Shown one piece after another: positions 34,327 through 44,294 of a stretch of DNA of 64,000 bases; position 1 is the stretch's first letter, and each line of letters opens with the position of its first letter. Under the pieces are notes generated by a model. It made no database searches and was not told the DNA's origin. It saw nothing but the letters and a program-made list of their open reading frames with translations. Made by a program: the position numbers and the translations under genes. The stretch lies in the NCBI GenBank assembly GCA_947588995.1, contig CANPZI010000001.1, positions 62,001-126,000 on the forward strand. Direction: 5' to 3'. The stretch comes from an uncultured Lachnospiraceae bacterium. Lineage in GTDB: Bacteria > Bacillota > Clostridia > Lachnospirales > Lachnospiraceae.

Positions 34327-35754
34327 CTATCTGTCCGCCCGTATGCCGATCCGCGGATCCCACAGTATGCGGTATCCCCGCCTCGCTGCCGCTCTCCCCA
34401 GCTCCAGGCTCAGCTTGCGCCAGCCGGCCTCGTCACAGGCAAGTCCCGACACATCCGCGACCCGCACCTGCCGCGCGTTCCTGCCGCTGCCGCAGCGCAC
34501 CGTCCTCTCCGTGTAGGGCAAACCGGTAATCCGCATAAACTCCTCTCGCAGCTCTTCCCTGACCTGCACGCAGCGGATATCCGCCGCGGCGACGTCCTGC
34601 TGCACCGCCGCCCGATGGGAGGTGCCTCCGCTGTACTCCCTGTGCAGGCCCTCATACATGACACTTCCGTCACTTTTTAAGGCGCCGCCGCAGATACGCT
34701 TCTTTTGATCCCAGATTCTGCCGCCCACGATTCCCACATCGGCTCTGACCGCAAAGACGTCGGGCAGATAAGTGATCTCGTAGAAGCCGAGATGCAGACC
34801 GTGCTCCACCTGCACCTGCCAGCCCCGCGCTGCGCAGAAGTCTGCCAGCGCCGCCCGCCCGGCCTCATAGGCGTAGGTTTTGCTGGCGGTATTGTCAGCC
34901 GTGGAACCCGCATGACAGCGCCAGTGATACAGGATTTCCGGGACATGCACGATCCCGGCCGCCATATCCTGCCGCGGTGCTTCGTCATACAGTTTTCCCG
35001 CGATGCGGAGCGCCAGATCGTAATCCTGCGCCCCATCAAAATGGCGGCGCAGCGGCAGCCGTCTGCAAAGACCACTCTCCACCGCCATAAAATGACAGAT
35101 ATAGTTGTTGGACAGCAGGAGATCAAGGTTAAATTCCGTTTTTCTGTGCGGAGCCGTATAACAGTGTCCGCTGCCGTCATACTTATCCTCATCGCTGTAC
35201 AGCATGGCCGGGATCGTCCCGCTCTCCCGCGCTCTGCGAACCGCCTCAGCCATCCGATAAAACGCATCCGGCGCAAGCAGATCGTCGTGATCCAGAAAGG
35301 CGATATAATCGCCCGTCGCCAGCGCGATCCCCGCGTTCGTGTTTGCGGCTATCCCTTGATTGTCCGCCAGCCGAAAGTATCTGATACGTCCGTCGCCGCG
35401 CTCTGCGGCAATCTGTCCGACTGTCCGTTCCACGGTATCGCTGTCGCTCGCATCGGCGACAATCAGTTCCCACCCGGCATAGCTCTGCCGGCATACGGAA
35501 TCCAGCATCTCCCGCAGGAAAACTTCATCCGTCTCATAAGCCGGCACCACCACGCTGAACCGCACGGCATTCCCCGCCGAGGAGGCCCGCTGTCCCGCGA
35601 GCGTCTCCGCAGACGGCTCACTGTAGCGGTAATCGGCGTCACGTTCCTGTGCGATTCTCTCCCGCGCCGCATAGTATGTGCGGCGAAGACCGTTCTTCCG
35701 AAAATAGCGCACCGTCTTCATGAAATTGTTCGCTTTCAGGATCCTGTCGCCCAT
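34327..35754 (-). CDS. Family 2 glycosyltransferase with atypical C-terminal half
   Basis: A 475-residue protein. The N-terminal 60 residues are basic, followed by a complete GT2 domain (about 67-290): RFSVVVPAYETDEVF, ADASDSDTV, NQGIAANTNAGI, AFLDHDDLL as metal site and DGAQDYDLALRI near the acceptor. The last 150 residues begin FAVRADVGIVGGRIWDQK, which resembles the middle of a second GT2 domain as in the tandem enzymes of this locus, but the nucleotide-binding part and the catalytic ED pair are lacking. It may be a shortened tandem enzyme. It begins 33 bases after the terminator of the phosphomutase gene. Confidence 0.82.
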   Translation of the reverse strand: MGDRILKANNFMKTVRYFRKNGLRRTYYAARERIAQERDADYRYSEPSAETLAGQRASSAGNAVRFSVVVPAYETDEVFLREMLDSVCRQSYAGWELIVADASDSDTVERTVGQIAAERGDGRIRYFRLADNQGIAANTNAGIALATGDYIAFLDHDDLLAPDAFYRMAEAVRRARESGTIPAMLYSDEDKYDGSGHCYTAPHRKTEFNLDLLLSNNYICHFMAVESGLCRRLPLRRHFDGAQDYDLALRIAGKLYDEAPRQDMAAGIVHVPEILYHWRCHAGSTADNTASKTYAYEAGRAALADFCAARGWQVQVEHGLHLGFYEITYLPDVFAVRADVGIVGGRIWDQKKRICGGALKSDGSVMYEGLHREYSGGTSHRAAVQQDVAAADIRCVQVREELREEFMRITGLPYTERTVRCGSGRNARQVRVADVSGLACDEAGWRKLSLELGRAAARRGYRILWDPRIGIRADR

Positions 35755-35790
35755 ATTTCCCCCACAGCCGCTTTAAGCCGCCCCGGAAAA

Positions 35791-35827
35791 GAGCATCGCC
35801 CTGCTTCCCGGCAGGGCGATATGCCTC
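35791..35827 (-). terminator. Terminator of the phospho-sugar mutase gene
   Basis: A 10-bp perfect core stem (ATCGCCCTGC / GCAGGGCGAT) extended by further pairs, ending in TTTTCC on the minus strand. It lies between the mutase stop and the next gene's start, so downstream glycosyltransferase genes depend on read-through or another promoter. Confidence 0.8.
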
Positions 35828-35834
35828 TTTTTTC

Positions 35835-37556
35835 CTACAGATATGCTTTCAAATCTTCCGTCAGCTTATTCAGCCTGTTCTGCGCGTCTTCCAGACCGGT
35901 CCCCTTGACGCCCATATAGAACTTGATCTTGGGTTCCGTGCCGGAGGGACGGGCGCAGCACCAGGAATCGTTGGTGAGGTCAAAATAGAGTACGTTGGAC
36001 TTCGGCAGTCCCGTCTCGCCCTCGGCTCCCGTCTCCAGATTCAGCGTCCTGCCCGTACTGTAATCCCGGAACTCTCTGACTTTCAGGTCGCCGAAATTCT
36101 TCGGCGGGTTGGCCCTCAGCTTGCTCATCAGCTCTTCGATCTGCTTCGCGCCGTCGATGCCTTTCATCGTGATCGCGTACTGGCTCTCCTTGTAGTAGCC
36201 GTATTTCTCATACAGCGCGATCATCTGATCCCACACGGTCTTCCCGTGTTTCTTGCACCAGGCAGCCATCTCGCACAGGCACATCACCGCAACCACCGCG
36301 TCCTTGTCTCTGGCGTGCGTTCCCGCGAGGCAGCCATAGCTCTCCTCCAGGCCGAACACGTAATGATTGGACCCGCTCTGCTCAAACAGCTTGATCTGCT
36401 CGCCGATATATTTGAAGCCCGTCAGCACCTCGATAAATTTGACCTTGTAGTCCTCCGCGATGGCACGGGCCATGTTGGTGGTCACGATCGTCGTGACGAG
36501 CGCGGGATTCTCCGGCATCTTCCCTGTCGCCGTCCGCTCGCGCAGGATATACTCCGCGATCAGCATCCCCGACATATTGCCCGTGAAAGATACATACTCT
36601 CCCGATTTGGTATCCAGCGCATAGATACCGAGTCTGTCCGCGTCGGGATCCGTCGCCAGCACGATATCGGCTTTCTTCTCTTTTGCCAGTTTGAGTGCCA
36701 GGGTGAACGCCTTGGGATCCTCCGGGTTCGGATACTCCAGCGTAGTGAAATTCGGATCCGGCATCTCCTGTTCGGGCACCACGTAGACATGCTTGAAGCC
36801 GAGCTCGGACAGGATTCTTCTCACCGGCACGTTGCCCGTGCCGTTAAACGGAGAATATACGATGGTCATGTCTTCCGCCATCTCCTGAATCACATCGGGA
36901 TGGATGATCTGCTTCTTCAGCTCCGCCATATACTTGTCGTCAATCTCTTTGCCGATCACTTCATAGAGGCCGGCTTTCTTCGCCTCCTCCTTGTCCATCG
37001 TCTTCACGGTGTGGTAGTCGGTCACATTGTTCACTTCCGCTATGATTTCTTTATCCCTGGGCGCCGTGACCTGTGCGCCATCCTCCCAGTAGCACTTATA
37101 GCCGTTGTACTCCGGCGGGTTATGGCTCGCAGTGATGACGATACCGGAGATACAGCCCAGCTCGCGCAGCGCAAAGGACAACTCCGGCGTAGGGCGAAGC
37201 GCGTCGAACACATAGGCCTTGATACCGTTGGCCGCCAGGCACAGCGCCGCCTCGTCCGCGAATTCGGGCGACATTCTCCGGGAATCATAGGCAATCGCCA
37301 CGCCTTTCTTCTCCCCGCCCTGCTTCTTTATGTAATTTGCAAGTCCCTGCGTGGCCTTGCGCACCGTGTAGATATTCATACGGTTCGTGCCGGCGCCGAT
37401 GACGCCGCGCAGGCCGCCCGTGCCGAACTCCAGATCCTTGTAGAAACGCTCTTCAATCTCTTTCTCGTCGTTTCTGATCGCCAGAAGTTCCTGCTTCGTA
37501 GCATCGTCGAAATAGGAGTCCCCAATCCAGAAGTCAAATTGTTCTCTGTAACCCAT
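35835..37556 (-). CDS. pgcA: Phospho-sugar mutase (phosphoglucomutase/phosphomannomutase family)
   Basis: A 573-residue alpha-D-phosphohexomutase (ATG 37556; GGAGG seven bases upstream, so the ATG at 37562 is rejected). The phosphoserine loop is VITASHNPPEYNGYK, the metal loop ATDPDADRLGIY, the sugar loop GLEESYG and the phosphate loop RPSGTEPKIKFYMG. It interconverts glucose 6-phosphate and glucose 1-phosphate, supplying RmlA with glucose 1-phosphate for dTDP-sugar and UDP-glucose synthesis. It has its own promoter and terminator inside the polysaccharide locus. Confidence 0.94.
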   Translation of the reverse strand: MGYREQFDFWIGDSYFDDATKQELLAIRNDEKEIEERFYKDLEFGTGGLRGVIGAGTNRMNIYTVRKATQGLANYIKKQGGEKKGVAIAYDSRRMSPEFADEAALCLAANGIKAYVFDALRPTPELSFALRELGCISGIVITASHNPPEYNGYKCYWEDGAQVTAPRDKEIIAEVNNVTDYHTVKTMDKEEAKKAGLYEVIGKEIDDKYMAELKKQIIHPDVIQEMAEDMTIVYSPFNGTGNVPVRRILSELGFKHVYVVPEQEMPDPNFTTLEYPNPEDPKAFTLALKLAKEKKADIVLATDPDADRLGIYALDTKSGEYVSFTGNMSGMLIAEYILRERTATGKMPENPALVTTIVTTNMARAIAEDYKVKFIEVLTGFKYIGEQIKLFEQSGSNHYVFGLEESYGCLAGTHARDKDAVVAVMCLCEMAAWCKKHGKTVWDQMIALYEKYGYYKESQYAITMKGIDGAKQIEELMSKLRANPPKNFGDLKVREFRDYSTGRTLNLETGAEGETGLPKSNVLYFDLTNDSWCCARPSGTEPKIKFYMGVKGTGLEDAQNRLNKLTEDLKAYL

Positions 37557-37674
37557 TTTCATACCTCCGTTTTATTTTATTTCATAACATTCATTTTACC
37601 ATCTCGACTGCCGTCTCGATGGCGATATTCGTCAAATGCCGATTGCCGCACGCGCCATCGGCACTTTCCTCATT

Positions 37675-37703
37675 ATTTTACCATATGGCGCAAAGCGTAG
37701 CAA
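37675..37703 (-). promoter_or_regulatory. Promoter of the phospho-sugar mutase gene
   Basis: TTGCTA (37703-37698), 17 bases, TAAAAT (37680-37675), just downstream of the preceding glycosyltransferase stop. The word ATGGTAAAAT recurs nearer the gene, but without a -35 box. Confidence 0.6.
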
Positions 37704-37714
37704 ATAAAAATTCT

Positions 37715-39715
37715 CTACTCAGTCCGCAGGGCGAAATCGCTCCGGTCAAGGGAAAAATTGGGATTGTAGTAGGGATCTCCTTTCAGCAGCAGCTCTTTCC
37801 ATTTCGCACGGAAAGCCGCCGATTCGCGCTCATAGCGCTCCGCGTTTGCGCCGTGGCCGTCCGATCCCCGCGACACCGACTCATAGTGGTACAGCTCCGC
37901 AAACGGCGTAAACACATTCACATACCCCGCTTTCCAGGCCCGGATGCACAGATCCACATCGTTCAGCGAGACGGCAAAATTCTCGTCCAGACCGCCCAGC
38001 TCGGTAAAAAGAGACTTTCTCATCATCAGGCAGGCTCCCGTCACCGCCATCACATTCTGCGCGTAGCAGAGCCGTCCCATGTAACCCAGATTGTTGCTGC
38101 TGACACGGTAGTGGGTATGCCCCGCTGTCCTGTGCTGACCGAGTCCCAGCACCACACCCGCGTGCTGGATTGTCCTGTCTTCATAGTAGAGCTTCGCGCC
38201 CACCGCTCCTACATCCGCGCGCTGCGCATACATCAGCATCTCCTCGATCCAGTCCAGAGTTATGACAGCCGTGTCATTATTCAGCAGGAGAATATAGTCT
38301 CCCCGCGCCGCTTTCACGGCCAGATTGTTGATACGCGAATAATTGAACTCCCCGCTGTACTTCAATACCCTGATATTGGGATTTTCCTGTATCTTCTTAT
38401 AGTAGGCAAAGATCTCGTCCGTCGTGCTGTTGTTCTCCGCCACAATAATCTCATAGTGCCCGTAACTGCTCTTCTCCAGAATGGAGGTAATGCAGCGCTC
38501 CAGGTCTTCCCGGTGGTCCCTGTTGGGAATCACGATACTCACCAGAGGCTCGCCCTGTATCTCATACTTGATCTGGAAGATTGTCTCGAACGCTTTGGTG
38601 GAGAGAATCTCAAAATTGGCAAATCCCCGCTCCGTCAGATAAGACGCCACCGCGCCCCTGGCCGCGTCAATGGCATAGCTCTTGGCATTGATATCCGCCG
38701 CCACGCTGCCCGCGTGGGAGCGCCAGTAGTAGAGCAGTTTCGGCACATGCACGATATGCTTCGCCCTGCCTGTCAGCCGCAGGATCGCATCGTGATCCTG
38801 GCTGCCGTCGAACTGAGAACGGAACAGATTGACGCCGGCGACCAGATTGCGGTCAAACGCGCTGAAATGGCAGATATAATTGTTGGCCAGCAGATTGTCC
38901 GGCGCAAAATCCGGCTTAAAATGCAGCGTAATCATGTGGTCTATTGTCTTATTGCCCTTGAAAGTCGCCTCATCGCAATAGATATAATCGGCTTCCTGAT
39001 CGCAGATCGCTTTCATATATTCATACAGCACGCTGGGGTGCAGCACATCATCGTGGTCAAAGAGGGCGACATAGTCGCCGTCCGCCATGGCCATGCAGGC
39101 GTTGGTATTGCCCGATATGCCCTCGTTCCTCGGCAGTTTCCGATAGCGGATTCTGACCTCTGTGTCCGCATATTCCCGGCAGATCGCGCTCGCCACGGCG
39201 TGCTGCTCGTCCGATCCGTCCGCTATGCAAAGCTGCCAGTTCGCATAGGTCTGCGCCAAGACAGAGTCGATGGCCTGCCGCAGGAATTTCTCCGGCGTAT
39301 TGTATACCGGCATGAGGATACTGAATCTGACACTTCTGGGAAAAATTTCTTTTCCCTGTCTGGCCGCCTCCTCCGCGCCCGGAAAACTGGCCGTCCCATA
39401 CCTTGCGCGTGCCCTGCGCTCAATACCCTTGGCATTCAGCTTGCGCAGAATTCCCTTAAAGCTGCCATAATAGCCGAGACGTTCTTTCGTCCGGCGCACC
39501 CAGTGAACCGCCATGCGCAGCGGCTTGGACATGCGCCAGAGAAAACTTCCCTTGATGCGGTCAAGGCGTGCCCGCAGCTGCGCCTCCTCCTGTCCGGCCG
39601 CGGCGAGCTTGCCCGCCAGGATCTCCCCCTTGCGCTTTTCCCTCTCATATGCTTCTCTGCAGCGGCGGAGGTTCTCCCCCTCTTCTGCCGTCTGTCTCGG
39701 TTCTCTCTCTTCCAT
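37715..39715 (-). CDS. Tandem-domain family 2 glycosyltransferase
   Basis: A 666-residue enzyme (ATG 39715, AGGGGA just upstream). A charged N-terminal coiled coil (about 5-60) and a basic amphipathic part lead to two GT2 domains. Domain 1 (about 130-330) has RFSILMPVYNTPEKF, ALFDHDDVL and FDGSQDHDAILRL. Domain 2 (about 395-640) has VSIVIPNRDHREDLERC, LLNNDTAV and LDENFAVSLNDVDLCIRAW. Both carry DxD-type and acidic catalytic motifs, so both should be active. Such bifunctional enzymes polymerise rhamnan-type chains by adding two linkages in alternation. It follows the 790-residue enzyme by 38 bases. Confidence 0.9.
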   Translation of the reverse strand: MEEREPRQTAEEGENLRRCREAYEREKRKGEILAGKLAAAGQEEAQLRARLDRIKGSFLWRMSKPLRMAVHWVRRTKERLGYYGSFKGILRKLNAKGIERRARARYGTASFPGAEEAARQGKEIFPRSVRFSILMPVYNTPEKFLRQAIDSVLAQTYANWQLCIADGSDEQHAVASAICREYADTEVRIRYRKLPRNEGISGNTNACMAMADGDYVALFDHDDVLHPSVLYEYMKAICDQEADYIYCDEATFKGNKTIDHMITLHFKPDFAPDNLLANNYICHFSAFDRNLVAGVNLFRSQFDGSQDHDAILRLTGRAKHIVHVPKLLYYWRSHAGSVAADINAKSYAIDAARGAVASYLTERGFANFEILSTKAFETIFQIKYEIQGEPLVSIVIPNRDHREDLERCITSILEKSSYGHYEIIVAENNSTTDEIFAYYKKIQENPNIRVLKYSGEFNYSRINNLAVKAARGDYILLLNNDTAVITLDWIEEMLMYAQRADVGAVGAKLYYEDRTIQHAGVVLGLGQHRTAGHTHYRVSSNNLGYMGRLCYAQNVMAVTGACLMMRKSLFTELGGLDENFAVSLNDVDLCIRAWKAGYVNVFTPFAELYHYESVSRGSDGHGANAERYERESAAFRAKWKELLLKGDPYYNPNFSLDRSDFALRTE

Positions 39716-39753
39716 ATCCCCTGCGCCCTTTCCCGCCGCAGTTTCACCCGCGG

Positions 39754-42126
39754 TCAGATTGCAAATGTCACATCGCTCCAGGCCGCCAGACGGGCGCCCT
39801 GCCCGTCCGTACACAGCATACCGACACGGTATGCCCCCGGCGCCAGTCCGGCGCGCGGCACCCGCAGCACAAAACCTGCCAGACCGATATTCTTTTCCTC
39901 CGGCAGGATCCGCTCCACATCCGCGCGATGCCAGTTGCAGGGCACGGCCGTATACCCCGCGCCGCCGGCCTCCGCCCGCTGCAGCAGGATGCGCCTGTCA
40001 TAGAGCGCATTGTCCGCCCCCGGCACATAACTCCATCCCATCACCCACAGAATATCCGGCTCGTCCGCATGGACCTTGTGCTGTATCTCCGCTCTGTCAA
40101 CCGTCAGCCGCAGCCGGTCTGTCTTTGCTTTTTTCAGCAGGCTACCGTCCAGCGCGTCCACGCTCGCGGTTTGGGTGTGCTCTTCGTACCCGAATTTATA
40201 ATTGCACCCATAATCGGAAGCATTGTCGATCAGCGCCCTGTGATAGAAAGCGTCATACCCACGCATCTGCGGATGCTTCGCATACAGAGCTTCTTTTTCC
40301 GCCAGAAGGCGCTCCCACTTGCCCTCGTCCGCCTCATCCAGCCCGCGGCTTAAGGATTCGTGGTGATACAGGACGGCGTCATTGCGCTGCACATTATAAT
40401 AGCCGGCTTCCGACAGTCTGAAACAGAAATCCACGTCATTGTATGCGACCGCCATCGACTCGTCGAAGCCGCCGACCTCCCTGTAACGGTCGCGGTGCAC
40501 CATCAGACATGCCGCCGTCACCCCGGCCATGTCATACGTCAGTCTGTTACGGCCGTAATAGTAATCTCTGTCATCCTGAAAAGTAATCAGTTTGTGAGAG
40601 GGGCCAATCTCCATATTGGTGATCCCCGCATGCTGGATCTTCTGGGTGCCGGCATACCACAGTTTGGCCCCCACCGCCCCCGTATGCGGCTGCAGCGCCT
40701 GCCCTGCCATGCGCCGCAGCCAGCTGTGCTCGATCACTTCCATGTCGTCGTTCATAAAGAGCAGCAGATCACCGGTCGCCCGTGCCGCCCCCAGGTTGCA
40801 CATTCTGGAAAAATTAAAGGGCATCTCTTCATAGAGATATACAAATCCATACTTTTCACGCAGTTTTTCCATCTTAGCGCGGTTTTCCGCACTGCTGCCG
40901 TTGTCCACCACGATCCACTCATAATACTCATAATCCGTCTTTTCCCGAAACGTGTCCAGACAGCGCTCCAGCACTTCGGGGTGATCTCTGGAGGGAATCA
41001 CCACCGACACCAGATGGTGCGGCGGTATATGCCTGTCCTCGCTCTGCGCCCGGGCGCACCGTTCCCTGCCCGATATGGATGTGTCGTACAGGACAGAGAA
41101 AATCTCCGGATCCTGCCCGCTTGCGAAACTTCCCTTGACACCCCGCCTGCCAAGCGCCGCCTCCCGCACCGCAACGCAGTTTTCTCCGACGCCCGTCAGA
41201 TAACGCCCGTTTTCCAGTTCTGCCGTCAAGGCCCGCTCGGCGCAGGCGAAGCGCTCCTCCGGTTCCGCGCAGCCGCGCAGAATTTCCGCCGCTTCCCCGG
41301 ACGGTTCGTAGGCTTGATGATAGAGGACACGGTCGATATGGCAGATACTCTCCTGCCAGGATGTGCCGTCCAGCCTGCACCTGCGCTGTACGGCCTCCTC
41401 CAGCCGCAGGCAGAGATCATAGAAACGCACAGCCTGCGCCGCGTTTTCTTTTTGTCCTGTCAGTTCTTCGCCGCGCAACACCTCCGACAACATCTCCGTA
41501 TCCGCCGCCACCAGATGCCCCCAGTAGTTGAAAGCGAGCAGCGTATCCGGTGAGTAGCATGGTTTGAACCATGGCTGCATCCGGTGAGCCGTGTCGTTCC
41601 AGTAGAAATCTTCATCCGCATAGGCGGCCCGGCAGGACGGATTTTGGTTAAAACAAGATTTAATCTCATCAATTGCGCATCCGTCAATGATTCCTTTTCC
41701 ATAAGTCAAAACCACAATATCCGAATCCGGAATGCGAATCAGCTGCCATCCGTCCACCGAAATTTCTTTTTCATCACTATTGTTATTATAACGTTCGTTT
41801 TCTTCTTTGATCCATTCCAGATAGGGATGGGCCTGCCGCCGCAGTTCCTCCCGATAGCGCAGGAGCCTGAGATCCGCAGCGGCGTCGTCCACGGCGGCCT
41901 TACTTTCGGCCACGCCGTCTCTGAGCTGATGATACCATCTGCGAAAAGGTACTGTCGCACGCCAGAACGGGCTCGCGTATATGCGTTCCAGATTGTCGCG
42001 CAGATCCGCCTGCCGCCGCTCGGCATCCGCAATCTTTCCCGCCAGCACGTTATTTTTCTTTCTCTCGCTCTCATATGCCGCCGCATAGTACGCGGTCCAG
42101 TCATAGCGCTCCGTTCGTCCTCTCAT
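39754..42126 (-). CDS. Tandem-domain family 2 glycosyltransferase with C-terminal beta domain
   Basis: A 790-residue protein with three parts. After an N-terminal coiled coil (about 12-48) comes a GT2-like domain (about 120-270) that keeps AAYADEDFYW and WFKPCYSPDTLLAFNY but lacks the usual N-terminal nucleotide-binding strand pattern. A complete GT2 domain follows (about 372-640): VSVVIPSRDHPEVL, VVDNGSS, LFMNDDMEV and DESMAVAYNDVDFCFRL. The last 100 residues are a beta-rich domain starting at LRLTVDRAEIQHKV that resembles the end of the neighbouring methyltransferase. One domain may thus have a structural or modified role. The start follows the upstream stop by three bases. Confidence 0.88.
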   Translation of the reverse strand: MRGRTERYDWTAYYAAAYESERKKNNVLAGKIADAERRQADLRDNLERIYASPFWRATVPFRRWYHQLRDGVAESKAAVDDAAADLRLLRYREELRRQAHPYLEWIKEENERYNNNSDEKEISVDGWQLIRIPDSDIVVLTYGKGIIDGCAIDEIKSCFNQNPSCRAAYADEDFYWNDTAHRMQPWFKPCYSPDTLLAFNYWGHLVAADTEMLSEVLRGEELTGQKENAAQAVRFYDLCLRLEEAVQRRCRLDGTSWQESICHIDRVLYHQAYEPSGEAAEILRGCAEPEERFACAERALTAELENGRYLTGVGENCVAVREAALGRRGVKGSFASGQDPEIFSVLYDTSISGRERCARAQSEDRHIPPHHLVSVVIPSRDHPEVLERCLDTFREKTDYEYYEWIVVDNGSSAENRAKMEKLREKYGFVYLYEEMPFNFSRMCNLGAARATGDLLLFMNDDMEVIEHSWLRRMAGQALQPHTGAVGAKLWYAGTQKIQHAGITNMEIGPSHKLITFQDDRDYYYGRNRLTYDMAGVTAACLMVHRDRYREVGGFDESMAVAYNDVDFCFRLSEAGYYNVQRNDAVLYHHESLSRGLDEADEGKWERLLAEKEALYAKHPQMRGYDAFYHRALIDNASDYGCNYKFGYEEHTQTASVDALDGSLLKKAKTDRLRLTVDRAEIQHKVHADEPDILWVMGWSYVPGADNALYDRRILLQRAEAGGAGYTAVPCNWHRADVERILPEEKNIGLAGFVLRVPRAGLAPGAYRVGMLCTDGQGARLAAWSDVTFAI

Positions 42127-42129
42127 CGC

Positions 42130-44262
42130 CTACAGCAGACTCCTTTTTTGTATGTGCCGCGCCGTCTCCTCCGGCAGCTTTGTCACTTCCATCTCCACCT
42201 GCAGCAGATTACTCTCCTCCTGCGCAAGTCCCGCCAGCGAAACCGTGATGTTCGGGTCGGCTGTCGCAAAGACATAAGTGTGGTCGCCCACCCGCAGCCC
42301 ATTGGTCTGTATCTGCCGGCCTTTCCACGACACAGGCACGCCGTTCCAGCAGATTCTGCGGATATGCACGATACAGCAGGCGCTGCACGGGTCAATCCGC
42401 AGTGCGCTTCTGCCGCGGGAAACCATGACCGCAAGTTCCGTCATGCCTCCGGCCGTGACGCGGACCTGCTCGCCCCCGTTCTCTTCCGGGAAAAACGACT
42501 GTTCTTCCGAAAATCCTCTGCCCGTATCCTCATAAATCTGTATGCGGTCCCTGTGCGACGCGGCTTCCTGTCCCGCCAGGAAAGCCTCCACTGTATAGAC
42601 CGGATTCCCGATCGCTTCCCGAAGCTGCTCCATGGACATATTTTTGCCCGTCACATACTCCTGAAATTTTATCTCCTGTCTGCGGTACTGTTCTGCCTCG
42701 GACTGATCAATTTGCAGCGTTCTCAGTGTTAAATCAAGATTTAACGTGTTTCTTTTCTCGTCTTCCAGCAGGTAACAGTACAACGCCCGAAAAGCGATCT
42801 GTCTCGTCTCGACGGCTTTCTCAAAAGTCCATTCGCAGTCAATAACGTACCACGTGTTATCAAGATATCCTGCGTTATTTATTGTGTCCGGCACAATAAT
42901 ATTGGCAAAGATCAGATCATAATCAGCGATGTTCTCCTCCTCGCCAAACGAGATTCTCTTCAGATATTCCGCAAACAGACGCTGAAACCCTTCCGTGTCA
43001 TTCCTTGCGAGGCACTCGTCCATCAGCTCCGCCAGCGTCCGCCCCTCGATATAGGCAAGCCGCAGACAGGGCAGCCGCTGCGCCCTTTCGCCGCCCGCCT
43101 CGGAAATCCACGTCAGACTGCAGCCATCGATGGCCAATCTGCTGCCCGCATAGCGCGCCGCCAGACGTTCATAAGAGCGCGCCGTCCGCTCAATATGCGC
43201 CCAAGCCTCTTCGCATAACGGCTGTTTTTCTATGATTTTTCCCTCCGGCGTCTGCCTGAGAACCGTCTTGATACGGAACGACGGCGCTCTGTCGCCCGAA
43301 TACTTTACATAGCGCTCCGTCAGTTCCGGGCCGAGCAGCATCATGTAGGAATTGGAGAAAAGCGGAAACTGGCCCTCCCGCAGGATCGTGTCGAACACTT
43401 TCTTCTCGTCGAACAGCTGCAGCCTGTCTCTGTCAAAATTGCGCAGATTGGAGGACAGTTCTCCCGTCTTCGGCAGCCTGTCGTCAGAGTAGAGGCAGGT
43501 CATGAATTTATAATCCGGATACGGATAGTACATCTGGGCGCGCCGATAGCCGCATGAGGCCGCGATCCTGCGCAGGCCCTCCGCCGTAAATGTCCGCACC
43601 ACACCGCCGTCAGGGTAGTCCTCCAGTCCGCTGAAATAAGTGCCAAGATGATCTTCCCTGCAGCCGGCCCAGTATTTCAGGCCGAATTTGTTCTCAATGG
43701 CAATGGCGATATGCCCGTCTTTCCTGACATGCTTCCGGATGATTTTCAGAAAGTCTTCATAGGGCGTCTCCGATTGAATATAGGCCTGCGCATATTCAAA
43801 CACACCGATCAGACAGATATAATCAAAATCGCAGGGCAGATCAGGTTCCACATCCTGAAAATTCCCTACGTGAATCGTTACGTTATCCGCATCCATATGC
43901 CGATAGGCGTTGATCCTGCTTCGTTTGAGAGACAGATCGATACAGGTCACCTCTCCTGCCTTTCGCGAGAGCGCGCCGGTGATCGCGCCGCAGCCGGAGC
44001 CCACCTCCAGCACTTTCATCTCTCTGGTGATCGGGAGCCACTCTACGATATTCTCCCGCTGTGCAGACAGATGATACAGGAGCGGCCAGCTCTTTCTCTC
44101 CTCGATGATGCGCTGATATTCCACTTTGGCACAGTTTCTCGCGATCTCCAGAAGCTCGTCTTCCACCTCGCCGTCGCAGTAATAATCCTCTCCCGGATAG
44201 TGGGTCAGATCCAGCTTTATCCTGCCTATCTCTTCTATTTTACCCTCTTTGCTCTCCGGCAT
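42130..44262 (-). CDS. Methyltransferase with kinase-like middle domain (WbdD-like architecture)
   Basis: A 710-residue protein with three parts. Residues about 40-250 are a class I SAM methyltransferase: VLEVGSGCGAITGAL (motif I), CIDLS (motif II) and ENKFGLKYW. Residues about 325-500 look like a protein-kinase/aminoglycoside-kinase fold: a candidate Lys in IIEKQPL, a hinge LAYIEGRTLAELMDE, a catalytic-loop-like ADYDLIFANII (Asp449 and Asn454 at the D-x4-N distance), and WYVIDCEW with Asp475 at the metal-binding DFG position. Residues about 590-695 are beta-rich, similar to the end of the 790-residue GT. In E. coli O9a, WbdD fuses methyltransferase and kinase to cap the O-chain. The wzt gene lies directly upstream, 32 bases away. 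Function is inferred. Confidence 0.8.
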   Translation of the reverse strand: MPESKEGKIEEIGRIKLDLTHYPGEDYYCDGEVEDELLEIARNCAKVEYQRIIEERKSWPLLYHLSAQRENIVEWLPITREMKVLEVGSGCGAITGALSRKAGEVTCIDLSLKRSRINAYRHMDADNVTIHVGNFQDVEPDLPCDFDYICLIGVFEYAQAYIQSETPYEDFLKIIRKHVRKDGHIAIAIENKFGLKYWAGCREDHLGTYFSGLEDYPDGGVVRTFTAEGLRRIAASCGYRRAQMYYPYPDYKFMTCLYSDDRLPKTGELSSNLRNFDRDRLQLFDEKKVFDTILREGQFPLFSNSYMMLLGPELTERYVKYSGDRAPSFRIKTVLRQTPEGKIIEKQPLCEEAWAHIERTARSYERLAARYAGSRLAIDGCSLTWISEAGGERAQRLPCLRLAYIEGRTLAELMDECLARNDTEGFQRLFAEYLKRISFGEEENIADYDLIFANIIVPDTINNAGYLDNTWYVIDCEWTFEKAVETRQIAFRALYCYLLEDEKRNTLNLDLTLRTLQIDQSEAEQYRRQEIKFQEYVTGKNMSMEQLREAIGNPVYTVEAFLAGQEAASHRDRIQIYEDTGRGFSEEQSFFPEENGGEQVRVTAGGMTELAVMVSRGRSALRIDPCSACCIVHIRRICWNGVPVSWKGRQIQTNGLRVGDHTYVFATADPNITVSLAGLAQEESNLLQVEMEVTKLPEETARHIQKRSLL

Positions 44263-44294
44263 ATGTCACTCTCCCATCCCCGCAGGTCAGGACC

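Noticed and set aside
34327..35754. Frameshifted tandem glycosyltransferase
   Set aside because: The frame is continuous, and the C-terminal half simply lacks parts of the second domain; no compensating frame with the missing motifs was found downstream.
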